Positions 27,744-37,295 of a stretch of DNA of 40,942 nt are shown piece after piece; the stretch's first letter is position 1, and each line of letters begins with the position of its first letter. The stretch covers positions 1 to 40,942 of the forward strand of contig BPGW01000010.1 in NCBI GenBank assembly GCA_026003235.1, given 5' to 3'. The notes under the pieces were generated by a model. It ran no database searches and had not been told where the DNA came from. It saw only the letters and a list, made by a program, of their open reading frames with translations. The position numbers and the translations under genes were made by a program. This DNA comes from Bacteroidia bacterium. GTDB taxonomy: Bacteria > Bacteroidota > Bacteroidia > SpSt-205.

Positions 27744-30700
27744 CTACTCCACCAGCACGAAAGCCCCCCAGTAGTAAGGATGCGGGTAGAGTTGGCGGGT
27801 TTTTTGCTGGGCTTTAGCGAAAGCTTTAGGGGCGGGGTGTTTGGTGAGGTTTTTGTAGAGCCGTATCATAAAGTCGCGTGTGGCGGTATCATCTACGGGC
27901 CAGAGGGAGGCGAGCACGGTTTGAGCGCCGGCCAGGAGGAAGCCGCGTTGGAGGCCGAAGGTTCCTTCTGGGGAGGGTTCGCCGAGGCCTGTGTTGCAGG
28001 CGGAGAGGGCGACGAGTTGGGTTCCGGAGAGGTTGAGGGTGGCGGCTTCTTGGGCGGTGAGGCGCCCGTCGTTGAGGGTTGGGGGTAGGAAGAGGCTATC
28101 GGCGGCGGCTGCGCCGGCCAGGAGGAGGCAGCTTTGGGTCATGGCGGTGGCTGGGTTGCCTGGGGCGAAGAGGCCGTGTGTAGCGATGTGGAGGATGGCT
28201 GGGGCCTGTGCGGCTTTGAGGGTGTCTTCGGTGGCGAGGGGGCCGAGGAGGGGTTTAGTGTGGAGGCGGCTGGCGATGGCTTGGGCTTCCTGTCTGGCGC
28301 CTGGGAGGGGTGGTATGCCTGCGGGGAAGGAGCGCAAGTCTGCGTTGCGGGTTGGGGCATCAGGGGGCAGCTGGGATGGGATGTGGCCGTAGTCTGGGTC
28401 GGCGAGGATGAGGGGAGGTTTTTTGCTGGGTTTTTCTGGGGGCAGGAGGAGTCTGCGGGTGGAGGTGAGGAAGGAGAACTGGTACTTGTCAGCGAGGTAC
28501 TGTTTGGAGGAGGGGTTGTAGAAGGTGGCTGGGTTGAGGAGGTAGTAGAGGCCGTCTGGGGCGAGGTAGAGGCGTTTGGTGGTGGGGGGAAGGAGGGAGT
28601 CCAGGTGTTTCCAGAGGTAGAGGTAGGGGTAGGGGTTGTTGCCTGGGGTGAAGGGGTCAGTGAGGAGGGTGTAGGCGTTGAGGGCTTGTTTTTCGCGGTT
28701 TTTGGAGAGGGGTAGGGTGAGGAGGGTGAGGGAGGAGTCTTTTTTGGAGCGGTGGAGGAGGAAGAAGAGGTAGAGGGCGGAGTCTTGGGGTAGGGGGATT
28801 CGGAGGATTTCGATGGCGGTTTCGTGGGGTTTGAGGGGAGGAAAGGTAGGTTCGGTGAAGGGGTTAGGGAGGTATCGTGCGAGGGCAGGGGCTTGTGCCA
28901 GGAGTTGTTTTTCCAGGATATCGGCGAGCTTGGCGAGGGAGTCAGCTGTGGCGTAGTCTTCTTGGGCGGCGGCGTGGGCGTAGGTGCGCAGGGTTTGCTG
29001 CCAGCGGGTGAAGAGAGCCTGGGAGGTAGAGTCTGGGGACTGGGCCAGGAGGCGCTGGAGGGTGCGGGTGGAGGAGAGGATGTAGCCTTTGAGGGAGCGG
29101 GCTGTTTTGTAGGCGAGGACGAGGAGTGCGGGGTTTTCTTTTGTGCGTTTGGCAGCATATTGGAAGAAGTTGTAGAAAGAGTTTTGGAGGGTGTTTGTGA
29201 GGAGCTGGTGTTTTTCGTGGGCGGAGAGGTAGAGGGAGGCTCGGTGGAGGAAGCGCCAGTTGGCAGCGAGGGCCTGGGAGAAGAGGGAGTCGGCGAGCTG
29301 CATTTGCCCCAGGGCGGCGTAGGTGCGGGCGAGGTTTTGGAGGGATTGGGCGTAGTAGGGATGTTCGGGGCCGAGGGTCTGCTCATAGATCTCTAAGGCC
29401 TGCCGGAGCAGCTGGAGTGATTTTTCGTAGTCGCTAAGGTCATAATAGAGGTTGCCGAGATTGTTGAGGGACATAGCATAGGCGGGGTGCTGGGGTCCAA
29501 GCACTTCCTTGCGGATGTTTGCGGCTTGCTGGTAGAGCTCTAAGGCTTTATCGTACTGGTGAAGGTCGACATAGATAAGGCCGAGGTTGCCGAGGGATTC
29601 AGCGTAGTCTGGATGGGCGGGGCCGAGGGCTTGTTTCCGGATGTCTGCGGCCTGCTGATGGAGCTCGAGAGCTTTGTCATACAGGCGAAGTTGATAGTAA
29701 GTGTTTGCAAGGTTATGGATAGAGTGGCTGTAGTCTGGGTGGGCGGGGCCGAGGGCTTGTTTTCGGATGTCTGCAGCCTGCTGGTATAGCTCTATCGCTT
29801 TATCATACTGGCCCAGTTCTTGATAGGCCAGGCCGAGGTTGTGAAGGGATTGGGCATAGTATGGATGGGCAGGCCCGAAGGTTTGTTTGCGGATGTTAAC
29901 GGCTTCTTGGAGAAGTTCAATAGCTTTGTCGTATTGGCCGATATTTATGTAGAGAATGCCGATATTGTTGAGAAGGAGGGCATAATCGGGGTGTGTAGGA
30001 CCTAACGCTTGTTTCCAGATGCTTGCGGCCTGCTGGTAGAGTTCAAGTGCCTTGTCGTATTGGCCCAGTTCGTAGTAGAAGATGGCGAGGTTGTTGAGGG
30101 ATCCAGCGTAGTTTGGATGGGTGGGGCCGAGAGCTTGCCTTAGGATGTCTGTGGCCTGCTCATTGAGTTGGAGAGCTTTTTCGTATTGGCCAAAGTCATA
30201 GTAGAGCACACCAAGTCTTATAAGGGAACTGGCGTAGTCTGGGTGGGTAGGTCCGAGGGTTTGTTTTAGGATGTCTGCGGTTTGTTGGAGGAGTTCTAAG
30301 GCTTTGTTGTACTCGCCGAGACTTTGGTAGATAATACCCAGAGTGTTGAGGGCTCTGGCGTAGTCTGGGTGGGTAGGTCCGAGGGTTTGTTTTAGGATGT
30401 CTGTGGCTTGTTGGACGGGCTTCAGGGCTTTATCGTATTGGCCGAGTGTGTGGTATACGGCACCGAGTCCATGGAGAGATTGGGCGTAGTCTGGGTGTGA
30501 AGTGCCCAGGTAGGTAGTTTGCAGCGCCGCTGCCTGGGTCAGGAGCGACTCTGCAAGGGATAGGTTGCCCACTTGCCGATACCTAAGGATGCCTTGTAAA
30601 TACAAATAGCTGGCATAGAGCGGAGGGTTAGCCTCTGGGGGTAGAAGGGAGTCCTGCCAAGGGGAGGTGAGGGCGGCCTGCGGGGAGGGCAAACGGTCCA

Positions 30701-31208
30701 GGTAGGCCAGGATGAGGCGGGTTCGCTCTTCTGGGCAGCAGCGGCTGCGGGGCAAGAGCGAGTCCAGGAGAGAGAGCGCCTGCTGGCGAGGCAGCAGCCT
30801 GGCATACAGCTCATAGAAGCGCAGGCAAGGGCGAGGGTAGCGGCGGCAGTCCAGGGCGCCTTGGACGGCGTTGAGCAGGCTATCGGTGAGGGGGAGGGGC
30901 TGGCGCTGGTGGCGGGCCAGGAGCAGGTAGGTGTAGGTGGTGAAGAGGTGTTCTGAGTCTGGAGGGGCTTGGAGGGTGCGCTGGAGGAGGCTTTCGGCGG
31001 CGGCGTAGCGAGCTGCGTAGTAGGCGGCCCGGCCTGCCGAGAGGAGCGCCCTGGGATAAGCTGGGCTTGCCGGGTCTAAGGTAGGGAGGAGCTTTCCGTA
31101 GAGCGAGTCTGCGAGGCGGTAGTGACCGCAGCCGAGGAGGCTGTCCGCTACCTTTAAGGGGTATAGGGGCTGGGCGCTTAGCCAAGAGAGAAAAACCACC
31201 CACCGCAT
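27744..31208 (-). CDS. Probable exported TPR-CHAT protein (caspase-like protease), copy 2
   Basis: 1154 residues from ATG 31208, with TACCTTTG three bases before it. The architecture is the same as copy 1: short signal-like N-terminus (MRWVVFLSWLSAQ), Cys-containing helical region to 239, nine TPR units (240-617) plus one degenerate unit, linker, and CHAT domain with His1011 (ATHGLF) and Cys1071 (LSACNTG). The N-terminal and CHAT parts are almost identical to copy 1, but every TPR unit differs, with linkers ending GPTHP or GPAHP rather than GPEHP. It ends FVLVE rather than FVLVR. It lies head to head with the ribosomal operon promoter. Role unknown; the variable TPR array suggests different partners or triggers for the two proteins. 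Confidence 0.85.
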   Translation of the reverse strand: MRWVVFLSWLSAQPLYPLKVADSLLGCGHYRLADSLYGKLLPTLDPASPAYPRALLSAGRAAYYAARYAAAESLLQRTLQAPPDSEHLFTTYTYLLLARHQRQPLPLTDSLLNAVQGALDCRRYPRPCLRFYELYARLLPRQQALSLLDSLLPRSRCCPEERTRLILAYLDRLPSPQAALTSPWQDSLLPPEANPPLYASYLYLQGILRYRQVGNLSLAESLLTQAAALQTTYLGTSHPDYAQSLHGLGAVYHTLGQYDKALKPVQQATDILKQTLGPTHPDYARALNTLGIIYQSLGEYNKALELLQQTADILKQTLGPTHPDYASSLIRLGVLYYDFGQYEKALQLNEQATDILRQALGPTHPNYAGSLNNLAIFYYELGQYDKALELYQQAASIWKQALGPTHPDYALLLNNIGILYINIGQYDKAIELLQEAVNIRKQTFGPAHPYYAQSLHNLGLAYQELGQYDKAIELYQQAADIRKQALGPAHPDYSHSIHNLANTYYQLRLYDKALELHQQAADIRKQALGPAHPDYAESLGNLGLIYVDLHQYDKALELYQQAANIRKEVLGPQHPAYAMSLNNLGNLYYDLSDYEKSLQLLRQALEIYEQTLGPEHPYYAQSLQNLARTYAALGQMQLADSLFSQALAANWRFLHRASLYLSAHEKHQLLTNTLQNSFYNFFQYAAKRTKENPALLVLAYKTARSLKGYILSSTRTLQRLLAQSPDSTSQALFTRWQQTLRTYAHAAAQEDYATADSLAKLADILEKQLLAQAPALARYLPNPFTEPTFPPLKPHETAIEILRIPLPQDSALYLFFLLHRSKKDSSLTLLTLPLSKNREKQALNAYTLLTDPFTPGNNPYPYLYLWKHLDSLLPPTTKRLYLAPDGLYYLLNPATFYNPSSKQYLADKYQFSFLTSTRRLLLPPEKPSKKPPLILADPDYGHIPSQLPPDAPTRNADLRSFPAGIPPLPGARQEAQAIASRLHTKPLLGPLATEDTLKAAQAPAILHIATHGLFAPGNPATAMTQSCLLLAGAAAADSLFLPPTLNDGRLTAQEAATLNLSGTQLVALSACNTGLGEPSPEGTFGLQRGFLLAGAQTVLASLWPVDDTATRDFMIRLYKNLTKHPAPKAFAKAQQKTRQLYPHPYYWGAFVLVE
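27749..29357 (-). repeat. Long direct repeat, CHAT/linker arm of copy 2
   Basis: Partner of the arm at 21955-23563, same orientation. Recombination between the two would delete or duplicate the membrane protein gene and produce hybrid CHAT genes. Confidence 0.85.
29358..30491 (-). repeat. TPR array of copy 2, nine 126-bp units
   Basis: Nine tandem 42-codon units, the same number as copy 1 but strongly diverged in sequence. Consensus resembles YDKALELYQQAADIRKQALG followed by PAHP or PTHP. Confidence 0.9.
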
Positions 31209-31211
31209 GCC

Positions 31212-31219
31212 CAAAGGTA
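31212..31219 (-). promoter_or_regulatory. -7 promoter element TACCTTTG of CHAT copy 2
   Basis: On the minus strand TACCTTTG-GGC-ATG, identical to the copy 1 start region. It is divergent from the rpsL promoter 46 bp away. Confidence 0.7.
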
Positions 31220-31265
31220 CCTCTTCTGGAGGAGAGGCGAACTGTAGGATGTGAGAGAAGTTTTG

Positions 31266-31273
31266 TACCTTTG
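31266..31273 (+). promoter_or_regulatory. -7 promoter element TACCTTTG of the ribosomal operon
   Basis: Exact TAnnTTTG match 11 bases before the rpsL ATG. It is the only such element I see before the ribosomal cluster and probably drives much of it. Confidence 0.65.
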
Positions 31274-31284
31274 CGGGCCGTCGT

Positions 31285-31710
31285 ATGCCTACGATACAGC
31301 AACTTATCCGGCATGGGCGCAAGCCTAAGCCCCGCAAAAGCAAGTCCCCCGCATTGGTGGGGTGTCCCCAACGGCGGGGTACATGCACCAAGGTCTACAC
31401 CACTACACCCAAAAAGCCTAATTCGGCTTTGCGGAAGGTGGCAAAAGTTCGGCTCACAAGTGGGTACGAAGTGATTGCCTACATTCCAGGCGAAGGGCAC
31501 AACCTGCAAGAACACTCGGTGGTGTTGGTGCGGGGCGGGCGGGTGAAGGACCTACCAGGCGTGCGTTACCACATCGTGCGCGGCGCCCTGGAATGTGCAG
31601 GCGTAGACAAGCGCCGCCAAGGTCGCTCCCTCTATGGCGCCAAGCGTCCTAAGAAAGGAGCGGCCGCCACACCGGCTAAAGGAACACCCCAAAAAGGAGG
31701 TAAAAAATGA
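31285..31710 (+). CDS. rpsL: 30S ribosomal protein S12
   Basis: 141 residues. S12 lies at the decoding centre of the small subunit and helps control accuracy. Conserved stretches are [11 protein letters not shown], the decoding loop [19 protein letters not shown], and [14 protein letters not shown], whose Asp is the usual methylthiolation site. The Lys in TPKKPNSA is the streptomycin-sensitive form. The C-terminus is extended by a basic, Ala/Gly/Lys-rich tail ([19 protein letters not shown]) beyond the usual end near YGAKRPK. First gene of the ribosomal cluster. Confidence 0.98.
   Translation: MPTIQQLIRHGRKPKPRKSKSPALVGCPQRRGTCTKVYTTTPKKPNSALRKVAKVRLTSGYEVIAYIPGEGHNLQEHSVVLVRGGRVKDLPGVRYHIVRGALECAGVDKRRQGRSLYGAKRPKKGAAATPAKGTPQKGGKK
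31695..31701 (+). promoter_or_regulatory. Shine-Dalgarno-like AGGAGGT before rpsG
   Basis: Perfect anti-16S complement ending five bases before the rpsG ATG, unlike the other starts in this window, which have none. It also encodes Lys-Gly-Gly in the S12 tail, so it may be coincidental. Confidence 0.4.
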
Positions 31711-32174
31711 GAAAGGGCCATCCAGAACCGAGGGTTATCCCTCCCGACCCCAAATACAAAAGCGAACTTATTGCCCGCTTTGTCAATAAAATCATGCGAG
31801 AGGGCAAAAAGACGAAGGCTTATGCGATCTTTTACCGGGCGCTGGAGGTGATTGCTCAGAAAACTTCGCAGAACCCTCTTGAGATCTTTCAGGCTGCGGT
31901 GAATAATGCGATGCCTCACCTGGAAGTGCGTCCCCGTCGGGTAGGCGGGGCTACGCTCCAGATCCCCATGGAGCCGCGTCCAGAACGAAAGCTTTCCCTG
32001 GCTATGCGCTGGCTCATTGAAGCAGCCCGCAAACGCTCCGAACGTACCATGGCCGAGCGTCTCGCGGCAGAACTCATCGCCGCTTCTAAGAATGAAGGCG
32101 CGGCCATCAAAAAGCGTGACGAAGTGCATCGCATGGCCGAAGCCAACAAAGCCTTTGCACACTTTAGATTCTGA
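31707..32174 (+). CDS. rpsG: 30S ribosomal protein S7
   Basis: 155 residues, the normal length. S7 nucleates assembly of the 3' major domain of 16S rRNA and forms part of the exit-site region. Recognisable segments are [23 protein letters not shown] (seen as [15 protein letters not shown]), [17 protein letters not shown] and [20 protein letters not shown]. Its ATG overlaps the rpsL stop (ATGA), so the two are translationally coupled. Confidence 0.98.
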   Translation: MRKGHPEPRVIPPDPKYKSELIARFVNKIMREGKKTKAYAIFYRALEVIAQKTSQNPLEIFQAAVNNAMPHLEVRPRRVGGATLQIPMEPRPERKLSLAMRWLIEAARKRSERTMAERLAAELIAASKNEGAAIKKRDEVHRMAEANKAFAHFRF

Positions 32175-32179
32175 AGCTT

Positions 32180-34297
32180 ATGGCGATCGATCCTACCGTA
32201 CCGTTAGAACGGTGTCGCAACATTGGGATTGCGGCCCACATTGATGCAGGCAAAACCACGACCACTGAACGGATTCTCTTTTACACCGGCCTAACCCACA
32301 AGCTTGGCGAAGTGCATGAGGGGACCGCTACCATGGACTACATGCCCCAAGAGCGCGAACGGGGTATTACCATCACGGCGGCCGCTACCACCACCTACTG
32401 GAACTGGCAAGGACAGAAATACCGCATCAACATCATTGACACCCCTGGCCACGTAGACTTTACTGTGGAGGTGGAGCGTTCCATGCGGGTGCTGGATGGG
32501 GCCGTGGCGGTATTCTGTGGGGTGGCGGGGGTCCAACCGCAGTCGGAAACCGTCTGGCGCCAAGCTAACCGCTACAACGTGCCCCGCATCTGCTTCGTCA
32601 ACAAGATGGACCGCGCTGGGGCCAACTTCTTTAACGTCGTGGAGCAAATCCGAGAACGGCTCGGCGCAAAAGCTGTGCCTATTCAAGTGCCCATCGGAGC
32701 CGAAGACCAGTTCCGGGGGGTGGTGGACCTCATCACCATGGAAGCCAAAATCTGGAACGAGGAAGATTACGGCATGACGTACCAGGTTGTTCCGGTGCCC
32801 GATGAGCTCAAGGCGGATGTAGAGAAATGGCGGGGCTTTCTGCTGGAGACGGTGGCCGAGTACGACGATGCCCTGATGGAAAAGTACTTTGCCGATCCGG
32901 ACTCCATCACGCCAGAAGAAGTCCGCGCAGCCTTGCGTAAAGGCACCCTCCAGCGGGAGCTCTTTCCCGTCACATGCGGCTCAGCCTTTAAAAATAAGGG
33001 CGTGCAGGCCCTCCTAGATGCCGTGTGCGCTTTTCTTCCTTCGCCGCTTGACATAGAAGCCGTGAAGGGTACCGATCCCCGAACCGGCGAAACCGTCACC
33101 CGGCCAGTTGACCCCGCAGCGCCATTCGCAGCCCTGGCCTTCAAAATCGTTACCGATCCTTTTGTGGGCAAACTGACCTTCATCCGCGTCTATTCGGGCA
33201 CCCTCAAGGCCGGTTCCTATGTGCTCAATACGCGTACCGGCCAAAAAGAACGGGTCAGCCGCGTGATCCAGATGCACGCCAACAAGCAAAACCTCATTGA
33301 TGAGGTGTCAGCGGGGGACATTGCGGCGGTGGTAGGGGTGCGGGATGTGCGCACGGGCGACACCCTCTGCGATGAAGCCCATCCCATCGCCTTGGAGGCC
33401 ATGACCTTCCCTGAGCCGGTTATCCAAAAGGCTGTAGAGCCCAAAACCCAAGCCGACTCCGATAAACTCTCCGCCGGCCTGAGCAAGCTCTCCGAAGAAG
33501 ACCCCACTTTCCGCTACTGGGTGGACGAAGAGTCCCTTCAGACCATCATAGCCGGCATGGGCGAATTGCACCTGGAGATTATCGTGGACCGGCTGCGGCG
33601 GGAGTTCAAGGTGGAGGTCAACGAAGGCGAGCCTCAAGTGGCCTACCGCGAAACCATCACCACGCCAGTGGTCCACCGCGAGCTGTACAAGAAGCAAACC
33701 GGTGGCCGAGGTAAATATGCCGACGTGGTGATAGAGTTTTCGCCCCTGGAAAACGGGCACTTTGAATTCATCAACGAGATCAAGGGCGGCGTGATCCCGC
33801 GCGAGTTTATCCCGGCCGTAGAAAAGGGCATCCGTCAGGCCATGAACGATGGGATTATCGCCGGATACCCGGCTACAGGCATTCGGGCTCGGCTCTTTGA
33901 TGGGGGCTTCCACGAAGTGGACTCCGATAGCTTGTCGTTTGAGATTGCGGCCCGCTACGCCTTCCGAGAAGGGTGCCGAAAAGCTACTCCCATCATCCTG
34001 GAGCCCATCATGAAGGTTGAAGTGGAGACCCCCGAGGAATACATGGGCGGCATCGTCGGCGACCTCAATCGGCGACGCGGCCAGATCACCGGCATGGGAG
34101 CACGAGGCGGCATGCAGGTCGTCTCAGCTCTGGTGCCCCTCAAAGAACTCTTTGGGTATGTGACCCAGCTGCGTACCCTCTCTTCCGGGCGAGCCTATGC
34201 GGTGATGGAATTTTCCCATTACCAGCCTGTGCCTCCGCACATCCAGGAGCAAATTATCGCCCAATCCCGAGGAGTAAAAGAACGCGAATCTGTATAA
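32180..34297 (+). CDS. fusA: Elongation factor G
   Basis: 705 residues, full length. EF-G uses GTP to translocate tRNA and mRNA and helps recycle ribosomes. GTPase motifs: G1 AHIDAGKT (19-26), switch with [15 protein letters not shown] (55-69), G3 DTPGH (87-91), and G4 NKMD (141-144). Domains II to V follow, with the domain IV signature [18 protein letters not shown] (about residue 512) and the typical domain [17 protein letters not shown]. It starts 6 nt after rpsG with no Shine-Dalgarno. tuf, often next in other phyla, is absent here. Confidence 0.98.
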   Translation: MAIDPTVPLERCRNIGIAAHIDAGKTTTTERILFYTGLTHKLGEVHEGTATMDYMPQERERGITITAAATTTYWNWQGQKYRINIIDTPGHVDFTVEVERSMRVLDGAVAVFCGVAGVQPQSETVWRQANRYNVPRICFVNKMDRAGANFFNVVEQIRERLGAKAVPIQVPIGAEDQFRGVVDLITMEAKIWNEEDYGMTYQVVPVPDELKADVEKWRGFLLETVAEYDDALMEKYFADPDSITPEEVRAALRKGTLQRELFPVTCGSAFKNKGVQALLDAVCAFLPSPLDIEAVKGTDPRTGETVTRPVDPAAPFAALAFKIVTDPFVGKLTFIRVYSGTLKAGSYVLNTRTGQKERVSRVIQMHANKQNLIDEVSAGDIAAVVGVRDVRTGDTLCDEAHPIALEAMTFPEPVIQKAVEPKTQADSDKLSAGLSKLSEEDPTFRYWVDEESLQTIIAGMGELHLEIIVDRLRREFKVEVNEGEPQVAYRETITTPVVHRELYKKQTGGRGKYADVVIEFSPLENGHFEFINEIKGGVIPREFIPAVEKGIRQAMNDGIIAGYPATGIRARLFDGGFHEVDSDSLSFEIAARYAFREGCRKATPIILEPIMKVEVETPEEYMGGIVGDLNRRRGQITGMGARGGMQVVSALVPLKELFGYVTQLRTLSSGRAYAVMEFSHYQPVPPHIQEQIIAQSRGVKERESV

Positions 34298-34301
34298 GCC
34301 T

Positions 34302-34610
34302 ATGACTCAGCTGCAACGCATCCGAATCAAACTCAAGTCTTACGACCACACGCTGATAGACAGGTCCGCCGAACGCATCGTCAAAGCCGTCAAAAACGCA
34401 GGCGCCGTTGTGAAAGGTCCGATTCCCCTCCCCACCGAGCGCATGCTCGTGACCGTGAACCGTTCCCCCCACGTCAACAAAGAATCCCGTGAGCAATTCC
34501 AAATCAAGTACCACAAGCGCCTGATAGACATCTACAACAACCTGAAAGAGGTGGTGGAGGAAATTTCCAAGATAGACCTGCCCGAAGGGGTGGAGGTGGA
34601 AATCAAGTGA
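34302..34610 (+). CDS. rpsJ: 30S ribosomal protein S10
   Basis: 102 residues, standard length. S10 is a head protein of the small subunit and in many bacteria the NusG/NusB contact for transcription-translation coupling and antitermination. Conserved [21 protein letters not shown] and [17 protein letters not shown] (partial forms) are present. It follows fusA after 4 nt, so the str and S10 groups are joined. Confidence 0.98.
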   Translation: MTQLQRIRIKLKSYDHTLIDRSAERIVKAVKNAGAVVKGPIPLPTERMLVTVNRSPHVNKESREQFQIKYHKRLIDIYNNLKEVVEEISKIDLPEGVEVEIK

Positions 34611-34613
34611 GGT

Positions 34614-35231
34614 ATGGCTGGACTGATTGGCAAAAAAGTAGGCATGACGAGCCTTTTTACGCCGGAAGGGGATATCGCCTGTACGATCATCCAGGCGGGT
34701 CCTTGTCCGGTGGTGGCGGTCCGTACCCCCGAAAAGCACGGTTACGCCGCCTTGCAACTGGGATATGGCGTGCGCAAGCCTAAACACCTCACCCAACCGC
34801 TGTCTGGCTACTTCAAAAAGCAAGGGGTAGAGCCAGTGCGCATCTTGCGAGAGTTCCGCTTGCCCTCCGTGGAGGGCTATCAGGTGGGGCAAGTCCTGGA
34901 TGTGCGGCTTTTCCAAGAGGGCGACTTTGTGTATGTGACCGGCTGGACCAAAGGACGCGGCTTTGCTGGCGTAGTCAAGCGGCATGGCTTTGCCGGCGTA
35001 GGCGGCCGTACCCACGGCCAGCATAACCGAGAACGCCACCCCGGCTCCATGGGCTCCAACACGTTCCCAGGCCGAGTCTGGAAAGGTAAGCGGCTGGCCG
35101 GCCGCTATGGCAACGAACGCGTAACCATTGAAAACCTTCGCGTGCTCAAAGTGATCCCCGAAAAACACCTCCTGGTGGTCTCGGGCTCGGTTCCCGGACC
35201 TAAAGGAAGCCTCTTACTCATCCAAAAGTAA
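34614..35231 (+). CDS. rplC: 50S ribosomal protein L3
   Basis: 205 residues. L3 is an early assembly protein whose extended loop approaches the peptidyl transferase centre. The start GLIGKKVGMTSLFTPEG and the central GKGRGFAGVVKRHGF-like region (TKGRGFAGVVKRHGFAG) with HGQHNRERHPGSMG are conserved. The Gln in the GG-Gln-methylation region cannot be judged. Starts 3 nt after rpsJ. Confidence 0.97.
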   Translation: MAGLIGKKVGMTSLFTPEGDIACTIIQAGPCPVVAVRTPEKHGYAALQLGYGVRKPKHLTQPLSGYFKKQGVEPVRILREFRLPSVEGYQVGQVLDVRLFQEGDFVYVTGWTKGRGFAGVVKRHGFAGVGGRTHGQHNRERHPGSMGSNTFPGRVWKGKRLAGRYGNERVTIENLRVLKVIPEKHLLVVSGSVPGPKGSLLLIQK

Positions 35232-35235
35232 GCCT

Positions 35236-35865
35236 ATGCAGCTCCCCATTTACTCCATAACGGGCCAACCCACAGGTTCCTTCCTGGAAGTGCCCGAAGC
35301 TTGGCTGGCTTTCCAGCCTCATCCGCATTTGATTTACCTGGACGCCAAGCGTATCCTGGCTGCCGCCAGACAGGGTACCCACAAAACCAAGACCCGCGCA
35401 GAAGTGAAGGGCAGCAAGCGCAAGCTCTATCGCCAGAAGGGTACAGGCCGAGCTCGTATGGGCTCTATCCGCAACCCCATCCGGCGGGGAGGAGGTACGA
35501 TCTTCGGGCCGGTTCCCCGCGACTACAGCGTCAAGCTCAATGAAAAAGAAAAACGCTTGGCTCGTCTCAGCGCTTTTGTGACCCACCTGCACAACGGCAC
35601 CTTATGGGTCGTGGAAAGCTTAGCCTATGAAGCCCCTCGGACTCGCCTCTTTGTGCAGACCGTCAAGGGGTTAGGGTGGGATGGTAAGGCCCTCCAAGTC
35701 TACACCCACGGCTACAACCCCGTAGCTTACTTAGCCGCCCGCAACGTGCCCCGTGTCTATATTGAACCTGCCTCCCAGTGGAATACTTACGCCCTTGCCC
35801 GGGCTCACCACCTCCTGTGGGAAAAAGCCGCCTTGGAACACCTCTTTCATACCTACGCCCTATGA
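35236..35865 (+). CDS. rplD: 50S ribosomal protein L4
   Basis: 209 residues. L4 lines the peptide exit tunnel; in E. coli it also represses the S10 operon. The tunnel loop region is recognisable at [20 protein letters not shown] followed by [20 protein letters not shown]. The N-terminus and the C-terminal Rossmann-like part are more divergent, normal for this family. The last stop overlaps the rplW start (ATGA). Confidence 0.96.
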   Translation: MQLPIYSITGQPTGSFLEVPEAWLAFQPHPHLIYLDAKRILAAARQGTHKTKTRAEVKGSKRKLYRQKGTGRARMGSIRNPIRRGGGTIFGPVPRDYSVKLNEKEKRLARLSAFVTHLHNGTLWVVESLAYEAPRTRLFVQTVKGLGWDGKALQVYTHGYNPVAYLAARNVPRVYIEPASQWNTYALARAHHLLWEKAALEHLFHTYAL

Positions 35866-36170
35866 AGCCCATCCTAATCAAGCCGCTTTTCACAGAGAAG
35901 GCCATAGCCCTCTCTCAGAAGAAAAACAAGCAGGTAGGCTATACGTACGTGTTTAAGGTTCACCGTGACGCCACCAAGCCCGAAATCCGCAAGGCTGTAG
36001 AAGAGCGGTATGGGGTGCAAGTGGCCGAAGTGCGTACCGCCCTCTTGCCAGCTAAGATTCGGCACCGCTATACTCGCAAAGGCATCCAAGAAAGCCGCCT
36101 GTCCTCGTATAAGAAAGCGTATGTGCGTTTAGTGTCGGGTCAGCAGCTCAACCTCTACGAAAACCTGTAA
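35862..36170 (+). CDS. rplW: 50S ribosomal protein L23
   Basis: 102 residues from ATG 35862, which overlaps the rplD stop; the open frame further upstream is rplD shadow. L23 sits at the exit of the peptide tunnel and is the docking site for trigger factor and SRP. The N-terminus [14 protein letters not shown], the loop [19 protein letters not shown] and the C-terminal [13 protein letters not shown] are typical. Confidence 0.96.
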   Translation: MKPILIKPLFTEKAIALSQKKNKQVGYTYVFKVHRDATKPEIRKAVEERYGVQVAEVRTALLPAKIRHRYTRKGIQESRLSSYKKAYVRLVSGQQLNLYENL

Positions 36171-36175
36171 ACGCT

Positions 36176-37012
36176 ATGGGTATTCGCAAATACAAGCCTA
36201 CTACCCCCGGTCGTCGCTGGATGAGTGTTTCGGACTTTTCCGAAATCACGCGCACCGAGCCGGAAAAGAGCCTATTGCTGCCCTACAAGAAAAGCGGGGG
36301 ACGCGACAACCAGGGCCGACGAAGCGCCCGGTATATCGGAGGAGGGCATAAAAAGCGCTATCGCATCATAGATTTTCGTCGGGACAAACAAGGCATCCCA
36401 GCGCGGGTCGCCAGCATTGAATACGATCCCCATCGCACCGCTCGGATAGCCCTCTTGCACTATGTAGACGGCGAAAAGCGGTACATCTTAGCGCCGCAAG
36501 GTCTCAAAGTGGGCGATACGGTAATGTCGGGGCCCGACGTAGAACCCCGTGTAGGGAATGCCCTTCCGCTGCGGGCTATTCCGTTAGGTACTTTCGTACA
36601 TAATATTGAGATGCTGCCGGGGCAGGGCGGTAAGCTCGTGCGCGCCGCCGGCACAGGGGCCCAGCTCGTGGGTAAAGAAGAACGCTACGCCGTGCTCAAA
36701 ATGCCTTCGGGCGAAATTCGCCGTATCCTCTTAGATTGCTATGCTACCATAGGCACCCTCAGCAACCCCGACCACATCAACATCTCCATCGGCAAGGCAG
36801 GGCGAAGCCGTTGGCTGGGGCGTCGCCCCCGTACCCGAGGGGTAGCGATGAACCCCATTGACCACCCCATGGGCGGGGGAGAAGGAAAAGCCTCCGGTGG
36901 CCACCCGCGCTCCCGTAAGGGCCTCTACGCCAAGGGTAAAAAGACCCGCAACCCTAAGAAGCCTAGCTCAGCGCTTATTATTTCCCGCAGAAAATCAAAA
37001 AAGGCTAAATAA
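36176..37012 (+). CDS. rplB: 50S ribosomal protein L2
   Basis: 278 residues, normal length. L2 is needed for subunit joining and peptidyl transferase activity. Visible motifs are [38 protein letters not shown] and [17 protein letters not shown], the last with the conserved functional His near residue 230. The C-terminus ends in a Lys-rich tail. Starts 5 nt after rplW. Confidence 0.98.
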   Translation: MGIRKYKPTTPGRRWMSVSDFSEITRTEPEKSLLLPYKKSGGRDNQGRRSARYIGGGHKKRYRIIDFRRDKQGIPARVASIEYDPHRTARIALLHYVDGEKRYILAPQGLKVGDTVMSGPDVEPRVGNALPLRAIPLGTFVHNIEMLPGQGGKLVRAAGTGAQLVGKEERYAVLKMPSGEIRRILLDCYATIGTLSNPDHINISIGKAGRSRWLGRRPRTRGVAMNPIDHPMGGGEGKASGGHPRSRKGLYAKGKKTRNPKKPSSALIISRRKSKKAK

Positions 37013-37014
37013 CT

Positions 37015-37293
37015 ATGGCGCGTTCGCTGAAAAAAGGTCCTTATGTGCACCCTAAGCTTCTGAAGAAAGTCCAGGAAGCAGTGGCCAAGCGAGAACGAAA
37101 GGTGATCAAGACCTGGTCGCGCTCCTCTATGATTACGCCCGACTTTGTGGGCCTTACGCTGGCCGTGCACAATGGCAAGCAGTTTATTCCGGTGTACATC
37201 ACGGAAAACATGGTAGGGCATCGGCTTGGGGAGTTTGCGCCTACCCGAACCTTCCGAGGGCACCCCGGCCAGAAAACCGATAAAAAGAAATAG
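37015..37293 (+). CDS. rpsS: 30S ribosomal protein S19
   Basis: 92 residues. S19 forms the head contact with the large subunit and A-site finger, working with S13. [40 protein letters not shown] and [19 protein letters not shown] are classic S19 motifs. The stop at 37291-37293 is followed after two bases by the ATG of the intended rplV start. Confidence 0.98.
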   Translation: MARSLKKGPYVHPKLLKKVQEAVAKRERKVIKTWSRSSMITPDFVGLTLAVHNGKQFIPVYITENMVGHRLGEFAPTRTFRGHPGQKTDKKK

Positions 37294-37295
37294 CC

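Noticed and set aside
21950-31208. CHAT proteins as part of a Craspase (type III-E CRISPR) system
   Set aside because: There is no gRAMP effector, CRISPR array or cas gene in the window, and these CHAT proteins appear to be exported.
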